From: DASXTW01 sp046726275
GTDB taxonomy: Bacteria; Actinomycetota; UBA4738
NCBI GenBank assembly: GCA_046726275.1
Contig: JBKPAF010000043.1
Coordinates: 1-14,113, forward strand
Direction of reading: 5' to 3'
DNA: 14,113 nt
Part shown: positions 14,019-14,113 of the stretch, piece by piece
Position numbering within the stretch: the stretch's first letter is position 1
How the letters are laid out: the number at the start of each line of letters is the position of its first letter
Made by a program: the position numbers and the translations under genes
Notes under the pieces: model-generated
Databases searched by the model: none
The model's input: the letters and a program-made list of their open reading frames with translations, nothing else
Told to the model about the DNA's origin: nothing

Positions 14019-14113
14019 CTATCTCGTGGCCGGTGGCCCTTCAGTGACTCCGATCGCTCCGGCGGAGACACCGGTCACCTGGCCGCCAACCGTTCCGATG
14101 TTCTGATACACGT
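14019..14113 (-). CDS. C-terminal end of an upstream operon gene (partial, unknown)
   Basis: An open frame enters from the right edge and ends at a TAG (14019-14021), 16 bp before the CHAT start. The visible residues are VYQNIGTVGGQVTGVSAG (14058-14111) followed by AIGVTEGPPATR. The close spacing and the CHAT SD just after this stop suggest a preceding gene of the same operon. The Gly/Val motif matches the C-terminal motif of the CHAT protein at nine of 18 positions. Only about 30 codons are in view, so the family cannot be named. It remains possible that this is a non-coding frame, but the motif match argues against that. Confidence 0.5.
   Translation of the reverse strand, partial: VYQNIGTVGGQVTGVSAGAIGVTEGPPATR

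Noticed and set aside
11939..14047. 702-codon open frame on the plus strand opposite the CHAT and helical protein genes
   Set aside because: It is a shadow of GC-rich codons on the minus strand. Its translation is low-complexity Pro/Arg/Ser with no recognisable motif, while the minus-strand frames show clear CHAT residues and SD sites.
14003..14071. Upstream GTG start at 14071 for the CHAT gene
   Set aside because: It would overlap the upstream frame's end, and the added residues look non-native; ATG 14002 has GAGGA at the correct spacing.
1..14113. CRISPR array, insertion sequence or integrase
   Set aside because: No regularly spaced short repeats, transposase motifs or terminal inverted repeats were seen; the only regular repeat is the protein-coding propeller repeat.

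Overview
The window is GC-rich and densely coded, with several GTG starts. The genes present are an actinobacterial-type two-FtsX-domain ABC exporter, a polytopic class III nucleotide cyclase, and a signal-peptide PQQ-like propeller. Together they suggest an environmental actinomycetote or a related high-GC Gram-positive lineage. No 16S rRNA or other phylogenetic marker is present, so this placement is an inference.

Left part (1-7987), ordinary chromosome: the 3' end of a uroporphyrinogen-III C-methyltransferase gene overlaps an intrinsic terminator-like hairpin. It is followed by a membrane-anchored class III adenylate/guanylate cyclase (374-2017). A MacB/LolCDE-like ABC exporter operon runs in the opposite direction, with ATPase 5337-4573 and then permease 4568-2022. 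Next come a DUF1353 protein with added membrane helices (5590-6183), a secreted beta-propeller with seven CX4C motifs (6320-7870), and a tRNA-Arg(TCT) (7915-7987).

Right part (8066-14113), accessory-looking: a tightly packed minus-strand operon begins beyond the right edge. In order of transcription it contains the last codons of an unknown protein ending in a Gly/Val-rich motif (stop at 14019), a CHAT-domain caspase-like protease (14002-12605), a 400-residue helical protein with a C-terminal membrane segment (12621-11419), and an 1113-residue STAND/NACHT-type P-loop NTPase (11407-8066). The STAND protein carries a LysM-like segment near its C-terminus. The gene junctions are a 16-bp gap, a 17-bp overlap and an 11-bp gap, and the operon ends against the 3' side of the tRNA-Arg gene.

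The protease, the membrane-associated protein and the signalling NTPase form a plausible sensor-protease-effector module of the kind used in bacterial programmed cell death or antiphage defence. The middle gene is not a recognisable gasdermin. The C-terminus of the CHAT protein and the C-terminus of the upstream partial protein share an 18-residue motif with nine identities. This could be a homotypic interaction or amyloid-like signalling motif linking the partners. The module is the most interesting content of the window. Its function is inferred from domains and context only.
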